64,000 nt of DNA from Candidatus Poribacteria bacterium (lineage in GTDB: Bacteria > Poribacteria > WGA-4E > WGA-3G), in contig JAJEGI010000015.1 of assembly GCA_022819945.1 (NCBI GenBank), forward strand, positions 75,807 to 139,806. Direction: 5' to 3'. Positions within the stretch are counted from its first letter, which is position 1; every line of letters starts with the position of its first letter. Positions 53,647-63,193 of this stretch are shown in pieces. Both the position numbers and the translations under genes were made by a program. The notes under the pieces were generated by a model, which saw only the letters and a list, made by a program, of their open reading frames with translations, was not told the origin of the DNA and made no database searches.

Positions 53647-54405
53647 TCAGATGAGACGTGCCGTGAAGTTAATCCGATCTGAATACCGGTTCCAACGGTT
53701 GAAGGTGTACATATCGTAGGCACTCAGCAGTTTATAACCGGTCGCTTTGAGTAGGTCGTTGACAGTGTGCACTTCAAAGATGCGTTGCTGATGGACCTCC
53801 TCATAGCGTCTGAACAATTCGCCTTCGCGGATAAAAAACGTCAGGAGTGTTCTGCACATCTTCGTGTTATAGAGGTAGTTGTTTTTCCAGATATAGGTGT
53901 AGTCTTCATGGTTTGAAGCGAATGTCTTGTTGTGAAAGTGCTCAACGATGTTCCGTTCAGTCGTCACATCAAAGATGAAGAGTCCGTCTGGTTCTAAATG
54001 TTCAGCAACGTGTTGCAAAACGTTGCTGAGTTCGGTTTCATCGTAAGCGTAGTTGATACTATCATAGGTACAGAGGATCGCATCGAACCGTTGGTTCAGC
54101 TGAAAATCCCGCATATCCCCGTGATGCAGTTCGATATTCACGTCGTGTGCTTCCGCTTTATCTTTGGCGATTTCGAGCATGCCGACTGCGCGGTCTACAC
54201 CGGTCATTTCATAGCCTTTTAGGGCAAGTTGTATTGTCAAGGCACAGGTGCCACAGGCTAAATCGAGGACTCGGCGCGGCTTACAATCATACTTATCAAA
54301 AAGCGATTCGATATAGTGTGTCCAGCGCGTATAGTTGACGTTTGTCATCATCCGGTCGTAGGCGTAGGCGAATTTTTCATAAGGGGGCGTTAGATGTATC
54401 TGCAT
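53647..54405 (-). CDS. Class I SAM-dependent methyltransferase
   Basis: A 252-residue methyltransferase. Motif I is RVLDLACGTCALTIQLALKG; VDRAVGMLEIAKDKA and DAILCTYDSINYAYD follow. The substrate is unknown. The ATG at 54405 is chosen by family length (HLTPPYEKFAYAYDRMM); an upstream TTG is possible. It overlaps no neighbour and is convergent with the LeuB-like gene. Confidence 0.78.
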   Translation of the reverse strand: MQIHLTPPYEKFAYAYDRMMTNVNYTRWTHYIESLFDKYDCKPRRVLDLACGTCALTIQLALKGYEMTGVDRAVGMLEIAKDKAEAHDVNIELHHGDMRDFQLNQRFDAILCTYDSINYAYDETELSNVLQHVAEHLEPDGLFIFDVTTERNIVEHFHNKTFASNHEDYTYIWKNNYLYNTKMCRTLLTFFIREGELFRRYEEVHQQRIFEVHTVNDLLKATGYKLLSAYDMYTFNRWNRYSDRINFTARLI

Positions 54406-54439
54406 TGTGTAAATGTCGCTTGCAAACGGGGTTCGCAAA

Positions 54440-54829
54440 CTACTCTGCCGCTCCTTTAAATCCGACAGAAGCGTTCATCATCCGAAGGAGCGTGTTAATT
54501 TCTTCAGCGTTCCACACTTCATCGCTGTTGGCTTCAATCGCATAGTTTCCTACGGCTCTGATCTTGCGGAGGTCAATTTTACCGGTGAGAAAACTGAACG
54601 GTAGCCGCATAACAGCAGACTTAACCCGCTCAAATGTCGCTTCGATGTCCACCCGTTCAACGCCTTCAGGTGCCTGGCGAATCAGCGCATCCTTCACCAT
54701 ATCGGCACCGAAACTGAATAATTCTCTGATGATAAACCACTGCAAAATAGCGAAGCATACGGTAAGGATTAAGAGAACCGCCAGAATTTTGACGAGTCGC
54801 TGTCTTTTTTTTTCTTTCTGGTCATTCAT
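54440..54829 (-). CDS. Small membrane-anchored hypothetical protein
   Basis: A 129-residue protein. A basic N-terminus (NDQKEKKRQRLVK) precedes one membrane span (about residues 14-36), then a soluble domain (DIEATFERVKSAVMRLPFS, EANSDEVWNAEEINTLL). No family is recognised. GGAGGTAAATTTAAC before the ATG at 54829 supports the start. Confidence 0.6.
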   Translation of the reverse strand: MNDQKEKKRQRLVKILAVLLILTVCFAILQWFIIRELFSFGADMVKDALIRQAPEGVERVDIEATFERVKSAVMRLPFSFLTGKIDLRKIRAVGNYAIEANSDEVWNAEEINTLLRMMNASVGFKGAAE

Positions 54830-54957
54830 GTTAAATTTACCTCCGAGTTGGATCCTGTATCTACTTCTAATATTAACAATTTCCATAGAGATTGTCAACA
54901 GATTTTTCTATTGCGAACGGTTGTCAGTCATCTGTAGGTGGATAGGGCGGATAAACA

Positions 54958-56052
54958 ATGAGAATAGGTATTGTAGGTAGACCACAGGTCGGCAAAACGA
55001 CAGTGTTTAACACCTTGGCTCAATCGAATGCAGAAATCGGCGGCTACACGAGTCGCGGACAAATAAATCTAAGCACTGCCAATGTTCCTGACGCACGTCT
55101 CGAACGGTTAGCCGAGATTTTTGAATCGAAAAACATGACACCTGCAACAATTGATTATGTAGATGTCGCTGGCGTAACCAAATCCGACGTGGAGCAAGCG
55201 GAATTGGATTCTGGGATGCTCGCGGAACTTCGGACCGTTGATGCGCTTGCGCATGTCGTCAGGCTGTTTGAAAATGATGCGGTGCCACACGTTGACGGCA
55301 GCGTTGACGGCGAACGCGATATAGAGAACGTTGCGTTAGAGTTCGCACTGGCAGACCTGCAAATTGTTGAAGGTAGGCTCGACCGACTCCGAAAGCAGTA
55401 TCAAAACCAGAAACTACCAGAGCAGCAAAGCGAAATCCGGATTTTAGAACTGTGCCAACAGACATTAGAGAGTGGAGAACCGCTCCGTGTTTTAAACTTA
55501 TCTGCTAATGAAGAGAAACTGATACGCGGTTACGGATTTCTGACGCTGAAACCGTTGCTGTTGGTCTGCAATATTGATGAAACGCAGCTTGACGAGGCTG
55601 ACGCAATTCTTGAACGCTTCAGTAAATATGAGTCGGAACCGCAAACCGCAGTTATTGTACTCGCTGCACAATTAGAGTTGGAACTCTCGCAGCTGGATGA
55701 TGACGATACCGAAATCTTTATGGAAGAGATGGGGTTGAGTGAATCTGCATTAGATCGGTTTGTCCAGACTTCATATCGGTTATTAGGACTCCTCACATTC
55801 TTCACAATGAATTCGACAGATACACGTGCGTGGACGCTGCGTGCTGGACAGACTGCCGTTGAAGCAGCCGGACGTATCCATACAGACTTTGCGGATGCTT
55901 TTATCCGTTCGGAAACAATTAACTGGGAAGACTTAGTCGCGTGCGGGAGTTATCAAGAAGCCCGAAGCAGAGGCTTGCTGAGAGCAGAGGGCAAAACCTA
56001 TCAGGTTCAAGAGGGTGATGTCTTACTGATTCTGGCGAACCCGACCCGGTAG
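54958..56052 (+). CDS. ychF: Ribosome-associated ATPase/GTPase YchF
   Basis: A 364-residue Obg-family protein close to the usual YchF length (about 363). The P-loop reads GRPQVGKTT (7-15), slightly different from the typical GLPNVGKST. NIDE replaces the NKxD specificity motif, as in YchF, which favours ATP. The C-terminal TGS-like segment runs FFTMNSTDTRAWTLRAGQTAVEAAG. The upstream 54930-54950 segment contains a GTTGTCAGTCATC repeat-like sequence. Confidence 0.9.
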   Translation: MRIGIVGRPQVGKTTVFNTLAQSNAEIGGYTSRGQINLSTANVPDARLERLAEIFESKNMTPATIDYVDVAGVTKSDVEQAELDSGMLAELRTVDALAHVVRLFENDAVPHVDGSVDGERDIENVALEFALADLQIVEGRLDRLRKQYQNQKLPEQQSEIRILELCQQTLESGEPLRVLNLSANEEKLIRGYGFLTLKPLLLVCNIDETQLDEADAILERFSKYESEPQTAVIVLAAQLELELSQLDDDDTEIFMEEMGLSESALDRFVQTSYRLLGLLTFFTMNSTDTRAWTLRAGQTAVEAAGRIHTDFADAFIRSETINWEDLVACGSYQEARSRGLLRAEGKTYQVQEGDVLLILANPTR

Positions 56053-56071
56053 CGGGCAGTTATATCATATA

Positions 56072-56094
56072 GCGAGCGCAGCTCGCTCCTACAG
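56072..56094. repeat. Hairpin repeat GCGAGC-G-CA-GCTCGC followed by TCCTAC
   Basis: The same core (GAGCGCAGCTCGCTCCTAC) is found inside the transposable copies at 58522-58545 (reverse complement) and 63263-63285. Here it stands without the terminal repeats, between the convergent ychF and plsC genes. Confidence 0.6.
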
Positions 56095-56115
56095 CAAAGG
56101 GTTGCTGGGGCTTGT

Positions 56116-56766
56116 TTAACGAAGCAGTTCGTCTCGTAAATCTGCGATGGCTTCCATCATCTGATTGCCCATTTCCTGATACATTTCGCGCTTGGTTTCG
56201 GATTCCGAGGCAATCAATTCGAGCGGTTCCCCGAAGGCGACGGTTAATTTTGCACGTCGGAGTCGTTTACTGTTACGCGGTAGCACCCGTTCTGCCCCGC
56301 GATGATAGACAGGAATTGTTGGTACACCTGCTCGGTGTGCGATAAAACAGGCGCCGTCCCGTGCCTTCCCTAATGTGCCGTCAACGCTGCGGGTGCCTTC
56401 TGGGAACATAAGTACAACGTTACCGGCTTTCAGCAGTGAGATCGTCTTTCGTAATGCCCCCAAATCCGGTGCGCCTCTATTCACCGGATAGGCGTTATAC
56501 ATTGAAATGAGTTTGCCTAAGCCGGGGATGTCAAATGCGTTGCTTCGTGCCATGAAATGGATTTCACGGTTCGCAGCGGAACCGACGATCACAGGGTCAA
56601 GGAAACTGACGTGATTTGAAACGAGCAGTACGCCGCCTGCCTTTGGAATATGGTGAACGCCGCGCGTCTCAAGGCGACCAAAGGTTTTACAAAAGATATT
56701 AGTGAGCCGATGTCCCCATCGGTAAAGTGGACGCGGTGTCCAGAAACCGTTATTGGTATACCACAT
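56116..56766 (-). CDS. plsC: 1-acyl-sn-glycerol-3-phosphate acyltransferase (PlsC family)
   Basis: A 216-residue acyltransferase. The catalytic H52-x4-D57 (NHVSFLD) and the phosphate-binding FPEGTRS (121-127) are intact. It adds the second acyl chain in phospholipid synthesis. The ATG at 56766 gives the family length and starts 4 bp after the cmk stop; a longer in-frame version overlaps cmk. The cmk-plsC arrangement is common. Confidence 0.9.
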   Translation of the reverse strand: MWYTNNGFWTPRPLYRWGHRLTNIFCKTFGRLETRGVHHIPKAGGVLLVSNHVSFLDPVIVGSAANREIHFMARSNAFDIPGLGKLISMYNAYPVNRGAPDLGALRKTISLLKAGNVVLMFPEGTRSVDGTLGKARDGACFIAHRAGVPTIPVYHRGAERVLPRNSKRLRRAKLTVAFGEPLELIASESETKREMYQEMGNQMMEAIADLRDELLR

Positions 56767-56770
56767 AATT

Positions 56771-57454
56771 TTACGTTGAACCGATCCCACCTTTGCAAAC
56801 TGCTGCGATGATAAAGTCAACCACTTCATTAATTGTTTTGTCTGTTGTATCGACGATAATCGCGTCTTCAGCAGTCCGAAGCGGACTGTGTGCCCGCGTT
56901 ATATCCTTTTCATCACGTTCTCGAATCTCTGCTTCGACGGATTCTAATGTTGTATCTACATCTTGCCGCCGTAGTTCTCTGAGTCTTCGTTTTGCGCGTT
57001 CTTTCACGGAGGCATCAAGGTAGAACTTAAAATCGGCATCTGGAAAAACAATCGTCGTCAAATCTCTACCTTCGGCGACGATACTCCCTTCACTGCCGAT
57101 CCGTTGTTGATGCTTAACGATCTCATGGCGGATCTCTGGTATTTTTGCAACATCTGCGACGAGTCTGTTGACGGGTGGCGTGCGGATTTCGATGGAGACA
57201 TCTTCGTCATTGAGCAAAATCCTTTTGCCGTTATCTGTGAATTCAATATGACACGCCTTCACCTGATCAATAAGTTCAGGACTCTCTGCTGCGAGTCCAT
57301 GGTGTATTGCCAACACGGTTACGGCTCGGTACATCGCGCCGGAATCGAGATAAAGCAATCCGAGTTTTTCTGCGATGCGCCGTGCGACCGTGCTTTTCCC
57401 GGACCCGGCGGGCCCATCCATCGCAATCGTTACCTGAGATCCAATCTTGTTCAT
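56771..57454 (-). CDS. cmk: Cytidylate kinase
   Basis: A 227-residue enzyme. P-loop GPAGSGKST (14-22), YLDSGAMYRAVT and EGRDLTTIVFPDADFKFYLDAS are diagnostic. It phosphorylates CMP/dCMP. The ATG overlaps the tyrA stop (ATGA), and GGGGAGG precedes it, so the two are coupled. Confidence 0.95.
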   Translation of the reverse strand: MNKIGSQVTIAMDGPAGSGKSTVARRIAEKLGLLYLDSGAMYRAVTVLAIHHGLAAESPELIDQVKACHIEFTDNGKRILLNDEDVSIEIRTPPVNRLVADVAKIPEIRHEIVKHQQRIGSEGSIVAEGRDLTTIVFPDADFKFYLDASVKERAKRRLRELRRQDVDTTLESVEAEIRERDEKDITRAHSPLRTAEDAIIVDTTDKTINEVVDFIIAAVCKGGIGST

Positions 57455-58374
57455 AAGCCTCCCCGTTCTTTTCTGCGCTTTTTGACTGTAATTTGTGCCT
57501 CCAGGAGTAGGCGTTCAATCTCAGCGAGGTTATCATTCTGAAGCAAAGTTTTGAATTCTGTTAAGTTATCTATGATGTCATCAATGAGAGATAAAACGAC
57601 ATCGCTGTTCTGTGTGAAGATGTCGGTCCACAAGTCCGGTGATCCTGCTGCGATACGTGTGGCATCTCGAAAGCCGGTCGCTGTAAAATTTAGTGCCTTA
57701 CCGTCTTCGGTCTCTACATTCGCAACGGTGTTGGTGAGTATACTGGCGATAAGGTGTGGAAGGTGGCTTGCGGCACCGATAAGTAGATCGTGGGTTTCGG
57801 GTGAGAGGAGATACGGTACACCGCCAACAAATTCCCAAAGACTTTCAATAAGTTTTAAGGCATCGGGATCGGTGTTTTCTGTCTGCGTTAGGATACATGT
57901 CGCATTTTCAAAAAGCGTTGCGCGCGCTGCACCGACACCTGTTTCATGGGAACCTGCCATCGGATGTCCACCAACAAAAGGGAGGGTGTCTGTTCCGTAT
58001 GCCTGTAGCTGCGCCTCAATTGCCCGAACCATCGTCGATTTTGTGCTGCCGACATCTGTCAAGACGATCCGGTTCTGGTGTGTGCCAACAGATTCAATGA
58101 TGCGCGCCACGAACATCGGAACCAAGGTAACAGGTGGACAGAGTACGACGATGTCGGTTTCTCGGAGCCCCTCAGCCAAATCCGTTGTGATGACATCAAC
58201 TGCATCACGCGCGAGTGCGGTTTCAAGTCTGCCGATATTTCGTCCGAGTCCGACGCGCTGTCCCTGAAACCCGTTCTTCTTCAGTGCGAGTCCCAAGGAG
58301 CCGCCGATTAATCCGACGCCCCATATTGTAATTCGGTGAATGGTCCGTAAATCTGTAAACATACCGTCGGACAT
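57451..58374 (-). CDS. tyrA: Prephenate dehydrogenase
   Basis: A 307-residue enzyme of tyrosine synthesis. ITIWGVGLIGGSLGLAL binds NAD; LTDVGSTKS and GGHPMAGSHETGVGAA are diagnostic. No ACT or chorismate mutase domain is attached. ATG 58374 has AAAGGA 11 nt upstream; ATG 58362 is an alternative. The promoter at 58413-58441 should drive tyrA-cmk-plsC. Confidence 0.9.
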   Translation of the reverse strand: MSDGMFTDLRTIHRITIWGVGLIGGSLGLALKKNGFQGQRVGLGRNIGRLETALARDAVDVITTDLAEGLRETDIVVLCPPVTLVPMFVARIIESVGTHQNRIVLTDVGSTKSTMVRAIEAQLQAYGTDTLPFVGGHPMAGSHETGVGAARATLFENATCILTQTENTDPDALKLIESLWEFVGGVPYLLSPETHDLLIGAASHLPHLIASILTNTVANVETEDGKALNFTATGFRDATRIAAGSPDLWTDIFTQNSDVVLSLIDDIIDNLTEFKTLLQNDNLAEIERLLLEAQITVKKRRKERGGL

Positions 58375-58412
58375 CCTCAAACATATCCTTTAACTGGTGG
58401 AGGTATTATTGG

Positions 58413-58441
58413 TATACACGATATTTTAACCAGATTTGCAA
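58413..58441 (-). promoter_or_regulatory. Sigma70-type promoter of tyrA-cmk-plsC
   Basis: On the minus strand: TTGCAA (58441-58436), 17-nt spacer, TGTATA (58418-58413), 39 nt before the tyrA ATG. The left end of the MITE copy at 58471 is 29 bp upstream of this -35. Confidence 0.6.
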
Positions 58442-58470
58442 GTATTTGTCAAGAGAAATAGTTGTTGGCT

Positions 58471-58692
58471 CAGGGGCATTTAGTTTTACAAATTTGCTTT
58501 ATATGTGTATATGTTTTTTTTGTAGGAGCGAGCTGTGCTCGCGATCTTACTTCTAAACGTTAACATGTGTATGTTTTTTTTGTAGGAGCGAGTGTTTTTG
58601 CTTGGGTATTTCTTCACGCTCGCGATCTTACTTCTAAACGTTAACATCTGTCAATCAAAACCAAAGTCAAAGCCTAAAACTAAATCGTCCTG
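58471..58692. mobile_element. Non-autonomous inverted-repeat element (MITE), copy 2
   Basis: Terminal inverted repeats CAGGGGCATTTAGTTTT (58471-58487) and AAAACTAAATCGTCCTG (58676-58692). The flanks GTTGTTGGCT (58461-58470) and GTTGTTGGCT (58693-58702) are a perfect 10-bp target-site duplication. Inside are two tandem copies of TTTTTGTAGGAGCGAG ... CTCGCGATCTTACTTC; the first has a 4-nt loop and the second a loop carrying the TTTTTGCTTGGGTATTTCTT module. Confidence 0.8.
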
Positions 58693-58816
58693 GTTGTTGG
58701 CTACAGATAGCAGAAGACAGTTGGTAGGACTCAATATTTTTGCTGGAAAAATTAACGCAGACGTGATAGAATGGAATAAAGTAAAATCTCCTTTATCTGC
58801 TTTTTTCTTCAGAACT

Positions 58817-60997
58817 ATGAACGCCATAAAAGAGGCACATTATAATCTGGGTATCGCTTATCTGGAGGCGGGACAATACAGTAGGGCTGTTCCTGAGTTC
58901 AAGTCGGCTATACAGTTGGACCCGAACTTTATTGGTGCGCACTGTGCGCTGTGTCGCGCCTATCTCCAGCAAGATGAACTCGAAAACGCAGGCATTGCGA
59001 TCACGGCAGCATTGAAACTTGATGCGAACCACCAACCGGCGTTACTCCTATGCGGCATGATAACGGATGCCTACTATGACCGAGGCAAAGCCTATCTTGA
59101 TGACAGAAATTATACGGAAGCCGTCGCAGGATTTCAGAAAGCGATCGCACTCGATGCAGATTTAGGAGCCAGTTCACAAGACACTGAGTCCGAAAAGACG
59201 CATATCCATGTCCATCTCGGTGCCGCTTACATCGGTATGAAGGCGTACGAGCAAGCGATTGAGGCGTTAGAACACGCGCTCACACAAGATGCCGACCTCG
59301 TCGATGCACACTATCATCTCGGTTACGCTTACGTAGAGCAGGGCGAACACGACAAAGCGATCCCGCACCTTGAACGCGCTATCGCCATCGCTCCACATCT
59401 CAAGCGCGCCCACTATCACTTCGCTCGTGCCCACCGAGCATTGGGAAACTTGGAGGCAGCTACACATGCTGTCACAGAGACGTTAAGGCTCGACCCGAAC
59501 TATCAACCGGCACACGAACTCGCGGATACAATAAAACAGGCGCATTATAACAGAGGGACCATCCATCTCAACGGTGAAAGTTATAGCGAAGCCGTCACCG
59601 CTTTCCAAAATGCGATAACCCTTGATTCCGATTTTGCGACTGCACACTATAACCTCGGTTTAGCCTACTTGAAGATGGAGACGTACCCACGCGCTGTCCC
59701 GTCACTTGAGAAAGCGGTAGTCCTCGATCCAAACCACAAAGCGGCGTACCATGCGCTTGCGCTTGCCTATCTCGGACAGCAGGAACTCGGGAAAGCGAGA
59801 GATGCCGCGAGAGCAGCGTTGAAAATAGACCCGAACTATCAACCGGCACTCTCACTTCTGGAAGCCGTGGATCCGAGTTTTACTGCTCCTGAAACGCAGG
59901 TAACTGCACAACCTGATCCAGAGCCACCGGTCAATCCACAACCAGATACAAAATCGAGACAAGAGATGCATTACGATCTCGGTATCGCGTATTTGGAATC
60001 GAAAATGCACGCCGAAGCGATCGCGGAATTCCGAAAGGCGATAGATGTGGCCCCCGACTTCGTGGCAGCACACGTCGGTTTAGGCACGATTTATCTTGAG
60101 ATGGGACAATTAGACGACGCGGAAAACGCAGCGCGGGAAGCATTACGGATTGATGCCCCTGCCGATGCTGCCCGTCAACTTTTAGACGACATCAGACAGG
60201 CACGTTCCGACCCTCCGCAACCTGAATCCGCAGAGCAAATAGTTCCATCAACGGATACCGCTGATGTCCAACGGGATTTAGAGCGCGGACTCGCCTTTCT
60301 TAATGGTCGGCAATATCAACAAGCTGCGGCTGCGTTCAAGGGGGTGATAAAGTCGAATCCGGATGCCATGGAAGCGCACTACGGTTTAGGTCAGGCATAC
60401 CTTGAGATAGGTGCGTATGACGATGCCAAAACCGCGGCAGAGGCAGCGTTAAAACTCAAGCCGAACAGCCACAAAGTACGTGAATTGATTCAAGTCATCG
60501 CGTTTGCCAGAAACATAGAGAGAAACCGGAAAATACGGAAGAAAGTTTTGTCTTACGTTGTCGTTATAGCGATTGTTGCAGTAGCTGCCTTTTTCGTCTG
60601 GCGAATGTTGCCACCGGAACCCGGTCCGGATCCGGGACCTCCGCAACCTACACCTCCGAACCTCTTGATAGAACCCCGTTTAAGTGAACGTCAACTTTTT
60701 GCGGGGCGGACGGCATATCTCACGCTGATAATCAAAAACAGTGGTGGTCCGGCGCGCAACGTCAAAATCAGACTTCAACCTAAGTCTGGGGACAAAGTAA
60801 ACTATAAACTCCCTGCATCTATTCCGCAAGTACGTAAAAATGGCGAAGAAACAATTGAAATTCCTATTACAGCAGATGACAATATAGCAGGAACTCAAAA
60901 AATAGAGTTGCAAATTGAATTGTTGGGGGAAAATGGAATCAAACTTGCAACTACAAAATTTCCTATTACAATTTTCGGTCCTGTGCCCATAAAATAA
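58817..60997 (+). CDS. Tetratricopeptide-repeat protein with C-terminal membrane segment and Ig-like domain
   Basis: 726 residues from the first ATG that matches a TPR start (MNAIKEAHYNLGIAYLEAGQ). About ten or more TPR units (YxLGxAYL...A...AI.LDP pattern) fill the first 560 residues. A membrane span (VLSYVVVIAIVAVAAFFVW) follows, then a Pro-rich linker and a beta domain (LSERQLFAGRTAYLTLIIKN) probably outside the membrane. The frame is open upstream to GTG 58592 inside the MITE, which would add 75 residues beginning MFLLGYFFTLAILLL; a stop existed in this frame before insertion. The start is therefore uncertain. An adjacent TPR gene follows 10 bp downstream. Confidence 0.7.
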   Translation: MNAIKEAHYNLGIAYLEAGQYSRAVPEFKSAIQLDPNFIGAHCALCRAYLQQDELENAGIAITAALKLDANHQPALLLCGMITDAYYDRGKAYLDDRNYTEAVAGFQKAIALDADLGASSQDTESEKTHIHVHLGAAYIGMKAYEQAIEALEHALTQDADLVDAHYHLGYAYVEQGEHDKAIPHLERAIAIAPHLKRAHYHFARAHRALGNLEAATHAVTETLRLDPNYQPAHELADTIKQAHYNRGTIHLNGESYSEAVTAFQNAITLDSDFATAHYNLGLAYLKMETYPRAVPSLEKAVVLDPNHKAAYHALALAYLGQQELGKARDAARAALKIDPNYQPALSLLEAVDPSFTAPETQVTAQPDPEPPVNPQPDTKSRQEMHYDLGIAYLESKMHAEAIAEFRKAIDVAPDFVAAHVGLGTIYLEMGQLDDAENAAREALRIDAPADAARQLLDDIRQARSDPPQPESAEQIVPSTDTADVQRDLERGLAFLNGRQYQQAAAAFKGVIKSNPDAMEAHYGLGQAYLEIGAYDDAKTAAEAALKLKPNSHKVRELIQVIAFARNIERNRKIRKKVLSYVVVIAIVAVAAFFVWRMLPPEPGPDPGPPQPTPPNLLIEPRLSERQLFAGRTAYLTLIIKNSGGPARNVKIRLQPKSGDKVNYKLPASIPQVRKNGEETIEIPITADDNIAGTQKIELQIELLGENGIKLATTKFPITIFGPVPIK

Positions 60998-61007
60998 GGA
61001 GATAGTA

Positions 61008-62849
61008 ATGAATGAAAGGATTTGGGGAATCATCGGCGGAGTTGCTCTGTTACTTGCGCTTTTATCACCACTCGTATTAGGAAATTCTAAAAAAGTGGAG
61101 AGGTTTTTTGAAGAGGCTGAGGCGTTGTATGAGCGTTCCAACTATGAGAATGCTATTGAAAAATATAAGGACGCGCTAAAAGAATCGAACAAACTCGGAG
61201 CAAAAACGGAGCATATTGACAAAGATTTCACCACCCTCGTCAATCTTAAAATTGTGCAATGCTACTACTACCTCGCCGAAGAGACGCAGGACGTTAATTA
61301 TTATCGAGATGCCCTTGGACATATCGAAAAGGTTTCGTCAAAAGCCTATGTTACTGGACATGTAGAAGAATTAACCTATCTATGGGCAAATATTCTCTAC
61401 AAAACCGAAAAGTTTGATTTAGCAGAATCCAAATTTGATCAACTTATAAACGATTTTCCAAACAGCCGTTGGATCCCAAAAGCACTCTTTATTACTGGAG
61501 AGATAAACTATCAGCAAGAAAGTAGAGAAGAATCTTTGAGTGCTTTTCAAAGACTTATAGACGAATTTCCACATTCTGAATTTACAGCCAAAGCAGAGCA
61601 ATATATTAACGAACTGTTGTCTTCAAATGGTCCCGAACCACCCGAACCGGAACCAGTATCTCAAGACGTGGGCATGTACAACAATGCCATCAACTTAAAA
61701 CAGCAAGGTAAGGTCCACGATGCCTACGAACTCTATACGAATCTTATTGCCCGATTTCCAGAGGGCGAACATGTCACTGATGCCTATGTAGGGAAAGCAG
61801 ACATCCATCTTGAAGCAGAGAATTATGTGAAAGCACGCGAGAACTACGAGGAAGCTATATACAGTACAGATGATGAGGAGCGACGAGTAGAAATTTATGA
61901 GGCATATCATCGCACCTATCTTACCCCTGATCCTATATCTCCAACTCCATCACCTGAACCTAATGACGAACTCTTTACAAAAGGTATGCTGCTTCGGATG
62001 GAAAAACGATTTTCGGAAGCTGCCGAGACATTTGAAGAACTCACCAATAACAGTCTCTCCACTGAAGATATATCGTCCGGACTCTACTGGTCAGGACGTT
62101 GTTACCATGACGCATCACGATTCAAAAAATCAGTTGATGCCTACGAAAAACTTATTGCAGACTATGACGACAGTTCATATACCATCAAAGCATACTATTA
62201 TTTAGCTCTTGCATACAGGGATTGGGCAAAAGCACTTCCAGATCAGTCCAAATATGAGTCGGTAATTGATACGGTTAAGGAAGCCAAAGAGAGATACAAA
62301 GACAAAAATGATTCCTCTGTTGAGGGATGGTTGGATCGTATGGGGGATCTCGAAGAAGAAGCACGTAACCCAACAGAAAAAAGAGAGTATACGGACAAAA
62401 ACGGAGAGGATTCCAGTCCTCACATAGAACCGGAAAATAAGAACGGTCAATCGACTCAAGAAACAAACAAACACCCAGACCCCACAAAGCGGGAAAAACC
62501 TGATAAGGATAAATACTATGGTCGCGGATTAACATTTTTTGATGAATCACAGTATTCAGAAGCAATTGAAGCATTCAAAAACGCCATCAATATTGACTCA
62601 GAATTTAAAGAAGCACATTTTTACCTTGGAGTGATTTATATTAAACAGAAAAGACACGCTGAGGCCATAGAAGCATTTGAAGAGGCGATACGTATTGATT
62701 CTGAGTTTAAGGAGGCATACTACAACCTCAGTCTTGTGCACTTGGAACGCAATGACCGTGAAAAAGCAAGGGAGGCAGCCAAGAGTGCTTTAAGAATTGA
62801 TCCATATTATGAACCGGCGCGCCTGCTTATAGAATTCGTAACTGATTAA
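61008..62849 (+). CDS. Tetratricopeptide-repeat (BamD/YbgF-like) membrane-anchored protein
   Basis: A 613-residue protein. One N-terminal membrane segment (residues 5-25) is followed by TPR-type repeats in two blocks: residues 30-215 (with FPNSRW and FPHSEF, the BamD/YbgF style), and a C-terminal block (about 500-610: YYGRGLTFFDESQYSEAIEAFKNAI). A Pro/Glu- and Lys/Asn-rich linker separates them. It probably scaffolds a complex; no partner is evident. AAGGAG seven nt before the ATG supports the start. Confidence 0.75.
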   Translation: MNERIWGIIGGVALLLALLSPLVLGNSKKVERFFEEAEALYERSNYENAIEKYKDALKESNKLGAKTEHIDKDFTTLVNLKIVQCYYYLAEETQDVNYYRDALGHIEKVSSKAYVTGHVEELTYLWANILYKTEKFDLAESKFDQLINDFPNSRWIPKALFITGEINYQQESREESLSAFQRLIDEFPHSEFTAKAEQYINELLSSNGPEPPEPEPVSQDVGMYNNAINLKQQGKVHDAYELYTNLIARFPEGEHVTDAYVGKADIHLEAENYVKARENYEEAIYSTDDEERRVEIYEAYHRTYLTPDPISPTPSPEPNDELFTKGMLLRMEKRFSEAAETFEELTNNSLSTEDISSGLYWSGRCYHDASRFKKSVDAYEKLIADYDDSSYTIKAYYYLALAYRDWAKALPDQSKYESVIDTVKEAKERYKDKNDSSVEGWLDRMGDLEEEARNPTEKREYTDKNGEDSSPHIEPENKNGQSTQETNKHPDPTKREKPDKDKYYGRGLTFFDESQYSEAIEAFKNAINIDSEFKEAHFYLGVIYIKQKRHAEAIEAFEEAIRIDSEFKEAYYNLSLVHLERNDREKAREAAKSALRIDPYYEPARLLIEFVTD

Positions 62850-63193
62850 CTACGACTATACTAAACTTTAGACAATTTTCAGCGGGGCGGGCAACCTGAA
62901 AAGAAACCCGCAGAAGCACCCAAGCAAATACCCTCAGGAACCCGCTACGGAAGATACATAGCACTCCTACGGAGTGCGGGAGTTTGGATAGACCGTTTTC
63001 TATAGACATAGCACTCCTACGGAGTGTGGAATTTTTACGAGGTGCTTGCGTGCATGAAACTCTCGTAAAAATATCCACGCCTTTGAAACTCAATGCTTAC
63101 GAAATAGAGATTGTTCAAACTTCAGTACGGCTATAAATTGACCTTGAAAACTGCTTCCGAGTTACATAGACAAAACTTTCCATAACCTACACT
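62850..63193. repeat. Repeat-rich intergenic region
   Basis: No gene is seen. Two copies of GCACTCCTACGGAGTG lie at 62961-62977 and 63011-63027, each a 6-bp stem hairpin. A unit of the ACCCAAGCAAATACCC module lies at 62903-62935 between arms AGCGGG and CCCGCT. The MITE copy 3 follows directly. Confidence 0.65.

Noticed and set aside
53618..53650. Hairpin CTGAAA ... TTTCAG between the LeuB-like gene and the methyltransferase as a terminator
   Set aside because: The T-run precedes rather than follows the stem on the plus strand, and on the minus strand an A-run follows.
58592..58816. Signal peptide at the start of the TPR protein taken as its true N-terminus
   Set aside because: The sequence is encoded entirely by a recently inserted repeat and its flank; the first family-like residues start at 58817.
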